64,000 nt of DNA from Lachnobacterium bovis (GTDB taxonomy: Bacteria; Bacillota; Clostridia; Lachnospirales; Lachnospiraceae), in NCBI RefSeq assembly GCF_900111325.1, contig NZ_FOGW01000012.1, forward strand, positions 1-64,000. Reading direction: 5' to 3'. The notes under the pieces are model-generated. The model saw nothing but the letters and a program-made list of their open reading frames with translations, searched no databases and was not told where the DNA came from. This document shows, one piece after another, positions 16,977-26,074 of this stretch. Made by a program: the position numbers and the translations under genes. Numbering within the stretch: the stretch's first letter is position 1; each line of letters begins with the position of its first letter.

Positions 16977-18919
16977 CTTACCCAAACCTCCATTTCATTT
17001 TCGCCTCGATTTGCCCATGCATAATATGGTATAAATGTAAGCTTTACATCCTTCTTTTCTGGCTTCTTATTTGTATATAACAAATTATCCACATTTTGTT
17101 GTAGTTTTTTTCCATAAGCAGTGATTACGCCAACACCATTTAAAACGTCTGCTTTGAAACTATATGACAATTTAGCGTCCTCAGGAAGGCTTAGCCCACA
17201 TAAATTATCGCCATTATCCACTTCTTCTAGACAATATACCAGTGGTCCTCGTGAAATAGCGATTTTTCCTATATCCTCAGATACCATAGGGTTACAATAA
17301 TTTCTCAAAATAGGCATACTAAACATAAGCTGTATTTCTATCGTCTTACCGTGTTCGATCTCTTCATAATGGTAGCCCCATTCAGGTTTTACCATAGTCT
17401 CTTTCCCATTTAATTTGAGAGTCACTTTATCCGCCCACATAGGGATTCGAATTCCTACACGTATTGTGGAAGTAGAATTGTTTGTTACTACCATTATATC
17501 TTTGTCATCCCATGGAAAATCTGTGGTTTGTTGTATTAATGCACAGCCATCTTTTACTGCAAGTGATGCCTTCGACGAAATATATTGGTTAATCAGTATA
17601 CAATCATCTGATACCGTATATATGTAATCATCTAATGATGTAATCATTCTCGCTAGATTTGGTGGACAACATGCACACCCCAACCAACTTGGTCTTACAG
17701 GCTTTACATGGCTTTTGCCAGGATCCTTCAATGATTTGCTTGGTTTTACCTCTAGAGGATTTACATAAAAAAAGTGCTTTCCATCTAAAGCCATACCGGC
17801 TAATGTGCAATTGTACAATGCTCGCTCCATTACTTCTGCATATTCAGATTTTGCTTCATTTCTCAACATCTGTCTGGAAAAAAATATCAAACCTATAGCT
17901 GCACAAGTTTCACAGTACATAGTATCATTTGGTAAATCATAATCTAGTGTAAAAGCCTCTCCGTGAACAGTTGAACCGATTCCACCCGTGATAAACATTC
18001 GTTTAGTTGTTATATTGTCCCAAAGTTTTTTGCAGGCTTCATAGATTACCCTGTCACCAGTGGTGGCAGCTAAATCAGCCAATGCAGTACACATATATAC
18101 AACTCTAACGGCGTGTCCTTCTGCCGTATTCTGCTCTAGTATCGGCTTATGATTTTGAAAATAAGAAGCAGTCGCTTTTTCTATCCCTCCAAGGGCATTA
18201 GGTCCTTTATATACCTTGGCTTGTTCTTTGAAAAAATCAGGATGTTTTCCGCGCTCCATAAGAAAATATTTAGCTAAGCTTAAATACCGTTTCTCATTAG
18301 TAATATGATAAAGTCGAAGTAATCCTATTTCTATTTCTTCATGCCCATCATATCCATGTATCTTTCCTTCTTCTGCACCAAAGTTAGCATCTATGTTATC
18401 TGCAGCCTTTTTAGCAACTTTCAGAACTTTCTCATTACCTGTTGCTTCATAATATGCCACAGCCGCTTCAATAAAATGTCCCATGCAATATAACTCGTGA
18501 CTACCTGCCAAGCTTTGATATCTATACTCTATACCTAAAATAGAATAAAATGTGTCAAGATACCCATCTTCCTCCTGAGCATCTGCGATAAGATCAATAG
18601 TTTCCAATGCTTTCTTCTCAAGTTCAGGATCCATTTTCTCTCTAAGAGAATAGGCTACGGCTTCAAGCCACTTATACACATCACTATCTTGAAACGTCCA
18701 TCCATAATGAGTTCCCTTTGTTCTCCCAGCAGCAACCTTAAAATTTTCAATTGCATTACTTTTTTCGCTAGGAATTCCCTCATCATTTAATCTTTCTTTT
18801 TCAATTTTGATACCAGCAGTGTCATTTAACACATTCCATTGAAAAGGAATCATTTCCGTTCTTACTAAATTTCTGTATCGTGACCAGAAAGCAGATGTAA
18901 TATTAATTGTATTAGACAT
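16970..18919 (-). CDS. GH127-family beta-L-arabinofuranosidase
   Basis: The protein is 649 residues, the normal length for GH127 (HypBA1-like), with no signal peptide, so it acts inside the cell. The N-terminal (alpha/alpha)6 barrel has TKRMFITGGIGS and YCETCAAIG, and the metal/catalytic cysteines are probably those in WLGCACCPPNLAR. Beta-sandwich domains follow. It should free L-arabinose from beta-arabino-oligosaccharides and so feed the isomerase encoded upstream. Of two adjacent ATGs the second is better spaced from AGGGGGA. The stop codon lies in an inverted repeat. It is separated from the kinase gene by a 77-bp repeat copy and may depend on readthrough. Confidence 0.9.
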   Translation of the reverse strand: MSNTINITSAFWSRYRNLVRTEMIPFQWNVLNDTAGIKIEKERLNDEGIPSEKSNAIENFKVAAGRTKGTHYGWTFQDSDVYKWLEAVAYSLREKMDPELEKKALETIDLIADAQEEDGYLDTFYSILGIEYRYQSLAGSHELYCMGHFIEAAVAYYEATGNEKVLKVAKKAADNIDANFGAEEGKIHGYDGHEEIEIGLLRLYHITNEKRYLSLAKYFLMERGKHPDFFKEQAKVYKGPNALGGIEKATASYFQNHKPILEQNTAEGHAVRVVYMCTALADLAATTGDRVIYEACKKLWDNITTKRMFITGGIGSTVHGEAFTLDYDLPNDTMYCETCAAIGLIFFSRQMLRNEAKSEYAEVMERALYNCTLAGMALDGKHFFYVNPLEVKPSKSLKDPGKSHVKPVRPSWLGCACCPPNLARMITSLDDYIYTVSDDCILINQYISSKASLAVKDGCALIQQTTDFPWDDKDIMVVTNNSTSTIRVGIRIPMWADKVTLKLNGKETMVKPEWGYHYEEIEHGKTIEIQLMFSMPILRNYCNPMVSEDIGKIAISRGPLVYCLEEVDNGDNLCGLSLPEDAKLSYSFKADVLNGVGVITAYGKKLQQNVDNLLYTNKKPEKKDVKLTFIPYYAWANRGENEMEVWVRE

Positions 18920-18945
18920 CATATCCCCCTTTTTTATTGATTATT

Positions 18946-19021
18946 ACTAGGCGTTTGCAAAACGCCACAAGACGCATAAATACATCATTTTCATTAATAA
19001 AAAAGAATACCCCCACATTGG
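18946..19021. repeat. 77-bp dispersed repeat, copy 2 (between kinase and GH127 genes)
   Basis: This is the counterpart of 16798-16875. The stem GGCGTTT/AAACGCC is unchanged while one loop base differs, and the flanking text drifts. That pattern suggests the fold matters. On the minus strand it follows the kinase stop after a T-rich stretch. Confidence 0.75.
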
Positions 19022-19062
19022 AAATGTTATAATATAGTTAACGCATGTCCTACTTCAAAGAA

Positions 19063-20658
19063 TCACAAGACTCCAACTGCTGCACGTTCAATTTCAAGTC
19101 CCTTAGTGTATCTATCTATATACATATTAAAACCATCAACGTCTTTTTTCTCTGGCAACACTTCTATGCCTATATTGTTTTTATAAACTTCATCTTTAAG
19201 ATAATCAGCAAGTGATTGATGTTCTTTTTTGTCTATTAAATAACTTGCAAGTAGTGCCATTCCCCATGCACCACCTTCACCTGCTGTTTCCATAACAGAA
19301 ACTGGTGTATTTAATGCTGCTGCAAGTATATTTTGTCCTACACCTTTTGTTTTAAACAAACCTCCATGTCCATATATTTTGTCGATTTGTACACCTTCTT
19401 GTTTGAATAAAATATCAAATCCTGTTTTTAAAACGCTAAGTGACGCATACAAATTAGTTCTCATGAAATTAGCCAATGTGAATTTACTTTCTGGAGTTCT
19501 AACAAACAAAGGACGTCCTTCTTCAAATCCTGTTATATGCTCTCCCGAAAAATAATTATATGCCACTAAATCTCCACAATCTGCATCACCATTCATAGCA
19601 TTTTTATATAATTTTTTATATAACTCATCTGTCGATATATCCATTTTAAACAGTTTTGTGAACTCTTTAAAAATATTAATCCATGCATTCAAATCAGAAG
19701 TGCAGTTATTACAATGTACCATAGCAACTAAATCTCCAGAAGGTGTTGTAACTAAATCAATAGCATCATATACTTTTGATAATTCTTTTTCTAAAACTAC
19801 CATTCCAAAAACTGAAGTTCCTGCTGAAACATTTCCTGTTCTTGGACGAACACTATTAGTTGCCACCATTCCTGTTCCTGCATCACCTTCTGCTGGTGCA
19901 ACTGGTATTCCAGCTTCTAGCTCTCCTGTAACATCTAACTTTGCAGCACCTTCCTTAGTCAATTGTCCTGCCATTTCACCTGCGCATGCAACTTTAGGTA
20001 ACAATGATCGCAAGCTAACTTCATAACCCTTTTCTTGTGCTTTTTTTTCAAATTTTGTTATCATTTCTTCATTATAATCACAAGTTTTTATATCTATTGG
20101 AAACATACCGCTAGCTTCGCCTACACCAACTACTTTTTTTCCTGTCATTTTCCAGTTTATATAACCAGCAAGTGTAAGTAATGATTTTATTTTTCCAACA
20201 TGTTCTTCCTTATTTAACATTGCTTGATATAAGTGCGCAATACTCCATCTTTGTGGAATATGAAAATCGAATAACTCTGTTAATCGTTCTGATGCCTCCT
20301 GGGTTATTGTATTTCTCCATGTTCTAAATGGAACCAATAAATTTCCATCTTCATCAAATGCCATGTATCCATGCATCATAGCAGAAAATCCAATCGCACC
20401 TAATTTTTTTATTTTACAATCATATTTTTTCTTAACATCGTCTAATAAATCTAAATAACATTTTTGTAAACCATTCCAAATAGAATCAAGACTATATGTC
20501 CAAATATGATCAACGAGCTGATTTTCCCAAGTATAAGAGCCACTTGCAATTGGTTCTTTATTTTGTCCTATTAAAACAGCTTTTATACGTGTTGAACCAA
20601 ATTCAATTCCAAGTACAGCTTTACCACTTTCAATGTAAGTTTTTAAATCCACGTTCAT
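19063..20658 (-). CDS. araB: FGGY-family kinase, probable L-ribulokinase
   Basis: This 531-residue sugar kinase shows GIEFGSTRIKAVLIG near the N-terminus (phosphate-binding loop) and IGFSAMMHGYMAFD, APAEGDAGTGM, GNVSAGTSVFGM and KIYGHGGLFKTKGVGQ further on. It lies between the isomerase and GH127 genes, so it most likely makes L-ribulose 5-phosphate. A xylulokinase-like specificity is the main alternative. The start at 20658 follows AAAGGGGGCAAATA; a 20-residue longer frame has no good site. No araD (ribulose-phosphate epimerase) is present in this window. Confidence 0.85.
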   Translation of the reverse strand: MNVDLKTYIESGKAVLGIEFGSTRIKAVLIGQNKEPIASGSYTWENQLVDHIWTYSLDSIWNGLQKCYLDLLDDVKKKYDCKIKKLGAIGFSAMMHGYMAFDEDGNLLVPFRTWRNTITQEASERLTELFDFHIPQRWSIAHLYQAMLNKEEHVGKIKSLLTLAGYINWKMTGKKVVGVGEASGMFPIDIKTCDYNEEMITKFEKKAQEKGYEVSLRSLLPKVACAGEMAGQLTKEGAAKLDVTGELEAGIPVAPAEGDAGTGMVATNSVRPRTGNVSAGTSVFGMVVLEKELSKVYDAIDLVTTPSGDLVAMVHCNNCTSDLNAWINIFKEFTKLFKMDISTDELYKKLYKNAMNGDADCGDLVAYNYFSGEHITGFEEGRPLFVRTPESKFTLANFMRTNLYASLSVLKTGFDILFKQEGVQIDKIYGHGGLFKTKGVGQNILAAALNTPVSVMETAGEGGAWGMALLASYLIDKKEHQSLADYLKDEVYKNNIGIEVLPEKKDVDGFNMYIDRYTKGLEIERAAVGVL

Positions 20659-20736
20659 TATTTGCCCCCTTTGTACGTAGCCCACTTTTCTTTTTCCTTC
20701 TACCTTGTAAATTTCCATTAATAACTTTTTTAATTT

Positions 20737-22236
20737 TTAGCGATAAACTACATCACCAAGTAATAAATCTCTCTTGAAATCTCTAATTTTTGTATCTTTA
20801 TCAATTACAACAGCTTCAATTCCCATCATATTAGCCCAATCTTCCATCTGCTCTGTTGTAAGATCATATGTAAATGCTGTATGATGTGCACCACCAGCTA
20901 AAATCCATGCTTCTGCACCAACTTTTAGATTTGGCTGAGGTGTCCAGAAATTAGTTGCTGTTGGAAGCTTTGGCATTGGTTTTTCTGTTTTATGAGCATC
21001 AACTTCGTTTATAATTAATCTAAATCTATTTCCTAAATCAATAAGTGATGTTGCGATACCTTTTCCTTCTTTAGATGTAAATACAAGTCTTGCAGGATCC
21101 TCTCTATCTCCCATTGATAATGGCTGACATTTGATAGAAATAGGACCATCTGCGATTGAAGCGCAAACTTCAAGCATATGAGATTGTAAAATTCCTTCTT
21201 TTCCTTTAACTAAATTATAGGTATAATCTTCTAACATTGATGTACCTTTTGCATCTTTTTTTCCTGCAGTCATAACTTTCATTAAACGAACCATTGCTGC
21301 TACTTTCCAATCACCTTCGGCTCCAAATCCATATCCTTTTTCCATTAATCTTTGAATTGCTAATCCTGGTAATTGTTTTAATGAACCTAAATCACCAAAA
21401 TGAGTTACGATAGCTTGATAATTTTTTTCATCTAAAAATCTTTCAAAACCTAATTCTATCTGAGCTTGAACAGCGACATGTTTTCTAAATTCTTCAGGAT
21501 CTCTCCCCTCTAATAAAATATTGTATTTATCATAATATTCATCTACTAAAGCATTTGTATCTGATACTGAAACTGCAGAAACTGCTTCAGCGATTTCATT
21601 TACTGGATACGCATCAACTTCCCAACCAAATTTTTCAAGTGCTTCAACTTTGTCACCTTCTGTAACTGCAACATTTCTCATATTATCAGCCACACGCATA
21701 ACTCTAATATGACTACTTTCAACTACGCCTACAGCCGTTCTCATCCAAGCGCCAATTTTTTCTTGTACCTCAACATCAGACCAATGTCCAACAACTACTT
21801 TTCTTTCAATTCCCATTCTAGTAACTATATGTCCAAATTCTCTGTCTCCATGAGCTGACTGATTTTCGTTCATAAAATCCATATCTATTGTGTCATAAGG
21901 AAGTTCTTCATTAAATTGTGTATGTAAATGTAGCATTGGTTTTTTATATTCTCTTAAACCCTGAATCCATGATTTTGCTGGTGAAAAAGTATGCATCCAT
22001 GTAATTACACCTGCACAATGCTCATCGATATTTGCTTCATTAAATGTTCTTCTAATTAATTCACTTGTAATTAAAGTTGGTTTCCAAACAACTTCAAATG
22101 GTAATTTTCCTGATTTATTTAATTCTTCTACAATTCTTTTTGAATGTTGTGCAACGTTAGCTAAACATTCATCTCCGTATAAATCTTGTGATCCTGTACA
22201 AAACCAAAACTTGTAATCTTTCTTTTGTAATTTCAT
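20737..22236 (-). CDS. araA: L-arabinose isomerase
   Basis: This 499-residue enzyme converts L-arabinose to L-ribulose. Recognisable stretches are KFWFCTGSQDLYGDE at the N-terminus, WMHTFSPAKSWIQG, FGHIVTRMGIERKVVVGHW, EAEGDWK-like GFGAEGDWKVAAMVR with the Mn-binding Glu, and LAGGAHHTAF near the C-terminus with metal His residues. It is full length. AAAGGAGAGAGCG precedes the ATG. It is the first gene of the arabinose operon, under a promoter covered by a 24-bp palindrome, and its leader carries an 8-bp hairpin. Confidence 0.97.
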   Translation of the reverse strand: MKLQKKDYKFWFCTGSQDLYGDECLANVAQHSKRIVEELNKSGKLPFEVVWKPTLITSELIRRTFNEANIDEHCAGVITWMHTFSPAKSWIQGLREYKKPMLHLHTQFNEELPYDTIDMDFMNENQSAHGDREFGHIVTRMGIERKVVVGHWSDVEVQEKIGAWMRTAVGVVESSHIRVMRVADNMRNVAVTEGDKVEALEKFGWEVDAYPVNEIAEAVSAVSVSDTNALVDEYYDKYNILLEGRDPEEFRKHVAVQAQIELGFERFLDEKNYQAIVTHFGDLGSLKQLPGLAIQRLMEKGYGFGAEGDWKVAAMVRLMKVMTAGKKDAKGTSMLEDYTYNLVKGKEGILQSHMLEVCASIADGPISIKCQPLSMGDREDPARLVFTSKEGKGIATSLIDLGNRFRLIINEVDAHKTEKPMPKLPTATNFWTPQPNLKVGAEAWILAGGAHHTAFTYDLTTEQMEDWANMMGIEAVVIDKDTKIRDFKRDLLLGDVVYR

Positions 22237-22275
22237 TTCGCTCTCTCCTTTTTACCTTTTTATATCACCTTATAT

Positions 22276-22300
22276 AACGAGAATTTCCCCATTTCTCGTT
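22276..22300 (-). promoter_or_regulatory. Hairpin in the araA leader
   Basis: AACGAGAA and TTCTCGTT form an 8-bp stem with a 9-nt loop in the untranslated leader, about 40 nt before the ATG. It has no T-tract, so it may stabilise the mRNA rather than end it. Confidence 0.45.
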
Positions 22301-22348
22301 TTAAATGTCTATTAGAAATACAATTCTGCACCTCTTTTTTATATTTTT

Positions 22349-22380
22349 AGTATATTACTTGTATATAGCTATATACAAGT
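22349..22380 (-). promoter_or_regulatory. araA promoter with a perfect 24-bp palindromic operator
   Basis: The palindrome at 22357-22380 has arms ACTTGTATATAG and CTATATACAAGT. On the minus strand the -35 TTGTAT lies inside it, the spacer is 18 bp and the -10 is TATACT (22349-22354). The arms resemble the TTGTAC/GTACAA arms of AraR sites in Bacillus. An AraR-type gene lies 2.6 kb away, so repression relieved by arabinose is the likely control. Confidence 0.8.
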
Positions 22381-22442
22381 TGTTTTTTATTATTAGTTTT
22401 TCGGTAAAAAGTATGCTAAATCACGGCATAATTTAAAACAGA

Positions 22443-22476
22443 ACTTGTATTTTTTACTTTTTTATTATGTACAAGT
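22443..22476. promoter_or_regulatory. Second pair of AraR-like half-sites
   Basis: ACTTGTA (22443-22449) and TACAAGT (22470-22476) repeat the outer arms of the main operator with a 20-bp spacer, about 90 bp upstream. They could serve as an auxiliary site for looping or dimer-dimer contact. Confidence 0.45.
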
Positions 22477-22494
22477 TTTGATTTTATTTTTGGA

Positions 22495-22581
22495 TTATTT
22501 ATTATCACCCTTTTTCAAAATATACAACGTACATACAACAGCGATAAAAAATAATATCTTAAGTACTACTCTTATTGTCAT
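22495..22581 (-). CDS. 28-residue single-span membrane peptide
   Basis: This small gene encodes a short basic start (MTIRVVLK), one hydrophobic helix (ILFFIAVVCTLYIL) and a polar tail (KKGDNK). It begins 7 bp after the stop of the ABC ATPase gene, and AGAAGGG at the end of that gene is spaced 8-9 nt from the ATG, so translation should be coupled. I know of no family. By position it may be a small subunit or regulator of the transporter. The spacing and the clean transmembrane pattern argue for a real gene. Confidence 0.55.
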   Translation of the reverse strand: MTIRVVLKILFFIAVVCTLYILKKGDNK

Positions 22582-22588
22582 TTTACAT

Positions 22589-23218
22589 TTACCCTTCTTT
22601 CTCTATTTTTATGATACGTGTTGCCAATCGCTTAAATTCTTTTATATGTGTAACCATAACAACTGCTTTATCCTTTGATTGTATATAACTTTGTGTTATA
22701 TTAACCAATTTTTTTTGAGTTTTTAAATCTAGTGCTGTATATGGCTCATCTAAAATCAACAGTTTATGCTTCTTAGACAACATAATTGCCAAATACACTT
22801 TACTTCTGGTTCCTTGTGATAGATTTTTAATTAATGTATCTTTATACTTTTCTACATCAAAATCCGCTAAATAACGATTCACCTTACAAATAAACTCCTC
22901 ATCTTCTTTAAATATTTTTTGAAAAAAGAGAATATTTTCATCTGTAGTCATATAGTCATACAAAAAATCTTCACTCATCACGAAGGAATTTTGTTTCAAC
23001 AAATATCGATTTTTATACACTTCCTTACCATTGACAAAAATGGATTTTCCATTGTTTACAATTCCACTCATGCACTTTAAAAGTGTTGTTTTACCTGCAC
23101 CATTTTCTCCCTCTATCAATAATATCTCGCCAGGTTTTACTTCAAGCGAGATTCCATTCAAAACTCTGTCTTCTTCATATCCAAAAACTAGATTTTTTAC
23201 TTCAATTATATTTGACAT
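22589..23218 (-). CDS. ABC transporter ATP-binding protein
   Basis: The 209-residue nucleotide-binding subunit has Walker A GENGAGKTT, signature NLSQGTRSK, Walker B LLILDEPYTALD and the switch His in VMVTHIKEF. It should power the membrane protein encoded just upstream (46 bp apart). The short form and the lack of a C-terminal regulatory domain match ABC-2-type exporters. Substrate is unknown. A 28-residue membrane peptide gene follows at once. GAGGT stands before the ATG. Confidence 0.9.
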   Translation of the reverse strand: MSNIIEVKNLVFGYEEDRVLNGISLEVKPGEILLIEGENGAGKTTLLKCMSGIVNNGKSIFVNGKEVYKNRYLLKQNSFVMSEDFLYDYMTTDENILFFQKIFKEDEEFICKVNRYLADFDVEKYKDTLIKNLSQGTRSKVYLAIMLSKKHKLLILDEPYTALDLKTQKKLVNITQSYIQSKDKAVVMVTHIKEFKRLATRIIKIEKEG

Positions 23219-23263
23219 CTATTTTACCTCTTTTAAATAATCTATCTAAAATGCTTATATGTT

Positions 23264-24955
23264 TTATTTTTCAAAAATCTTTGCAAAATCTGCAGACAAA
23301 TCACCTCTTTCAATAAAAGAACTAATATTTTTTCCTATTCGCATCATTATATAATTACATACACCTAATCCAACAATTGCATAACATACTGTTATCGCAT
23401 AGAACACTCCCACAGGTATAACAAACATCGGAAGTGAATTACACACACAGACTACTATAATCTCAATTATTGAAATCAAATAGAATCCTGAATAATACAT
23501 AGATAAGGGAATAAACTCCTTAACTCCAACATCAATGATTCCACTTTCTTCCATATATTGTTCATATAACTTATAATTCATTCTTGTATAAATCAAATTA
23601 TTATAAAAACAACACTTTGGTAACAAAGCAAACATCATCACACACAATGAATTACTAACCAAAAAAACATACCATTCACATTTTAATGTATACATGCAAA
23701 TATTTGCGCTAACTAAATAACAGCAAAATCCAAAACTTTTTATCCCATAGAAAAATCTTATCTTTCCCTTAATAACATCTCTAAAATCAAGACCATTTGC
23801 TAAATAAGTTTGCAATGTCTGATACTCTGCTACAAATGAAAAATTAGTTAGTAATTTCATAGTTGTTGCTGAAAAAATATCTGCGATTGCAAATGTAATT
23901 ACTATTGGAACAATAAATATCTGCTGATTTTTTACTGAATGATATAGCAAATAAAAAAATACAGCAATCAAAAAAGTAGTTGAACGATCTGGTCCAATCA
24001 CGAAAAAATAATCTCTATATTTATAACGAAAACTATCAGCAAATAAACGCACTTCCTTCAAAATAATCACTAATAATTCTTCATTTTCTTTATATATATT
24101 TTTTATTATTTTTTCATAAAGAACAAGCGAAAACAAATATCTTAATGAATAATACTTCTTTTCTTTATCAATGTAATCACTCTTTTGTATTCTTCTTATT
24201 GTTACAAAAAAGCCTCCAACTATTATCAATGCATAAATACTCAATGCTATTAATATCATTTCTTTATTGGCACCAATAAAGAAATACATAGTTTTTCCAT
24301 TCTGTATTAACTTTTTTTCAATGCTACTATATGTAATTTTTCTATTTATTACATTCTGTGCTAAATATACCAAAGAACTAATAAGTGAAAAAAAGAATAT
24401 TGTTGAGATCACCAGAGAACCAACGTAACTTATTAAACTATATATTTTTTTAATCAAAAAAGTACTATACCTTATTATAAATGCAAACATTTCACACAAA
24501 ACAAAAATAAAACTAAATATTATACACACACAAAGGATTACACCTGGAGAAATGCGAAGAAAAATGCCTGTTAGTAACGCATACAAAAAAATATTTGTTT
24601 TTATACCTAACCTGTATATAATAATTCCATTCAAAATTTTTAATGCCCTTTTAAAAGCCGATGGCTCCGACATTTGAAAATCTGCCCTGTCAAATAACTT
24701 CCAATCATTTCCATCTATTCCAATAATCAATGCCATCATCAATCCTATTGGCAATATCATGAATAATTTGGGATTTTTAAAATAATAACACAATACCCCC
24801 ATACCTAATAAACACAAAATATACTCATTAATTATAAAACCAATCAAATATAGTATTTTATTGTTTTTATTCCCCATATTTAAAAATTTAAATCTTTCAA
24901 AAAACAAGTTTCTATTAAGTGCCCAATTCAAATTGATATACGGATTATTTATCAT
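23264..24955 (-). CDS. Large multi-spanning membrane protein, ABC exporter permease partner
   Basis: The protein is 563 residues, with at least ten hydrophobic segments in two clusters around a more polar centre (about 275-310). No family is clear. It lies between araR and an ABC ATPase gene lacking another permease, so it is most likely the membrane subunit of an ABC-2-like exporter. GAGGGC precedes the ATG. It could export a peptide or lipid; nothing visible decides this. A permease of the same general style (390 residues) occurs at 59548-60720, also beside an ATPase and a tiny peptide gene. Confidence 0.7.
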   Translation of the reverse strand: MINNPYINLNWALNRNLFFERFKFLNMGNKNNKILYLIGFIINEYILCLLGMGVLCYYFKNPKLFMILPIGLMMALIIGIDGNDWKLFDRADFQMSEPSAFKRALKILNGIIIYRLGIKTNIFLYALLTGIFLRISPGVILCVCIIFSFIFVLCEMFAFIIRYSTFLIKKIYSLISYVGSLVISTIFFFSLISSLVYLAQNVINRKITYSSIEKKLIQNGKTMYFFIGANKEMILIALSIYALIIVGGFFVTIRRIQKSDYIDKEKKYYSLRYLFSLVLYEKIIKNIYKENEELLVIILKEVRLFADSFRYKYRDYFFVIGPDRSTTFLIAVFFYLLYHSVKNQQIFIVPIVITFAIADIFSATTMKLLTNFSFVAEYQTLQTYLANGLDFRDVIKGKIRFFYGIKSFGFCCYLVSANICMYTLKCEWYVFLVSNSLCVMMFALLPKCCFYNNLIYTRMNYKLYEQYMEESGIIDVGVKEFIPLSMYYSGFYLISIIEIIVVCVCNSLPMFVIPVGVFYAITVCYAIVGLGVCNYIMMRIGKNISSFIERGDLSADFAKIFEK

Positions 24956-24997
24956 TTCATGCCCTCATTTCTAGTTATTTTCTTTAATCTTAGTTTA

Positions 24998-26074
24998 CTA
25001 TATTGTTGAACTTCTCACAACAATCTGCGGTTCCATCACTATGTGACTATCGTCATAATCTAATTTTTCTCCTTGAAGCATTTGAAGCATTAATTCTGCC
25101 GCCTTTTGTCCAAGTAACTCCTGCGGATGTGATACTGTTGTGATTGGTACTATATTGTTTTTTGCCAAAAATGAATTATCAAAACCTGTAACTGATACAT
25201 CTTCTGGCACTTTTAATCCATGTACTTGAAAGGTTCGTATCACCTCGACCGCAATCTGATCATTATAACAAACAACTGAATCCATTTTCACATTTCGTTT
25301 AATCAATGAACTAATTGCTTCTCTTGGTTTTATTCCACGATCTTCTGTATGAAACCAAATTACCTTATCTGGATCATAGGTAATATTTGCTTCCTGTAAA
25401 GCCTTTACATAACCCTTATGTCTGTTTTTTCCTTGAATATCATCTACTTTAAATATTCCATATATATTTTGACATCCCCTAGAAATCAAATACTTAGTTA
25501 TTAAATATCCACCTTTTTCATCATCAACAAATACCCCCGGTATATCACTTAATTCCTCAAAATATCCTTGTATAAAAAGATAAGGTATCGAATATTCATC
25601 CATTTGTTCAAACAAGCTTAAATGCTTACAATAAATTTGACTTCTACTTGGTTCAATAATGAGTCCATCTATATCTTTAGACAATAATTCTTCTATACAT
25701 CTTGCTTCTACAGTTTGGGAATTCCCTGTAGTTTTTAAAATAATACTATATCCATTTTCAGAAAACACTTTATCAATCCCTTGTATTACTCGTGGAAAAA
25801 TATAATCCGATAAATACGTCGTTATAACCGCTATATTTTTGGACTGCTTCGTATGTCTTACCCTTTCAGACACAAAAGTTCCCTTCCCATGAACTGCAAA
25901 AATATATCCTTCATCTTCTAATACTTTTAATGCCTTTCTAATTGTTTGACGACTTATTTCGTATTCTTTTGCAAAAGCATTCTCTGAAGGAAGCCTATCG
26001 CCTGGTTGATATTTTTTTTGCTTTATTTGAATTTTTATATCATCTATCAATTTATTGTATTTAATTTTATTCAT
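24998..26074 (-). CDS. araR: AraR-type transcriptional regulator (GntR HTH plus LacI-like sensor)
   Basis: The protein is 358 residues. An N-terminal GntR winged helix (DRLPSENAFAKEYEISRQTI and ALKVLEDEGYIFAVHGKGTF, about 27-70) is joined to a LacI/periplasmic-binding-like domain (IAVITTYLSDYIFPRVIQG to MEPQIVVRSS). That hybrid is the hallmark of AraR, which represses arabinose genes until L-arabinose binds. The ATG at 26074 follows GAGGAAGT and overlaps the TetM-like gene by 8 bp (ATGAATAA); a start ten codons earlier has no site. Its likely target is the 24-bp palindrome before araA. Confidence 0.9.
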   Translation of the reverse strand: MNKIKYNKLIDDIKIQIKQKKYQPGDRLPSENAFAKEYEISRQTIRKALKVLEDEGYIFAVHGKGTFVSERVRHTKQSKNIAVITTYLSDYIFPRVIQGIDKVFSENGYSIILKTTGNSQTVEARCIEELLSKDIDGLIIEPSRSQIYCKHLSLFEQMDEYSIPYLFIQGYFEELSDIPGVFVDDEKGGYLITKYLISRGCQNIYGIFKVDDIQGKNRHKGYVKALQEANITYDPDKVIWFHTEDRGIKPREAISSLIKRNVKMDSVVCYNDQIAVEVIRTFQVHGLKVPEDVSVTGFDNSFLAKNNIVPITTVSHPQELLGQKAAELMLQMLQGEKLDYDDSHIVMEPQIVVRSSTI

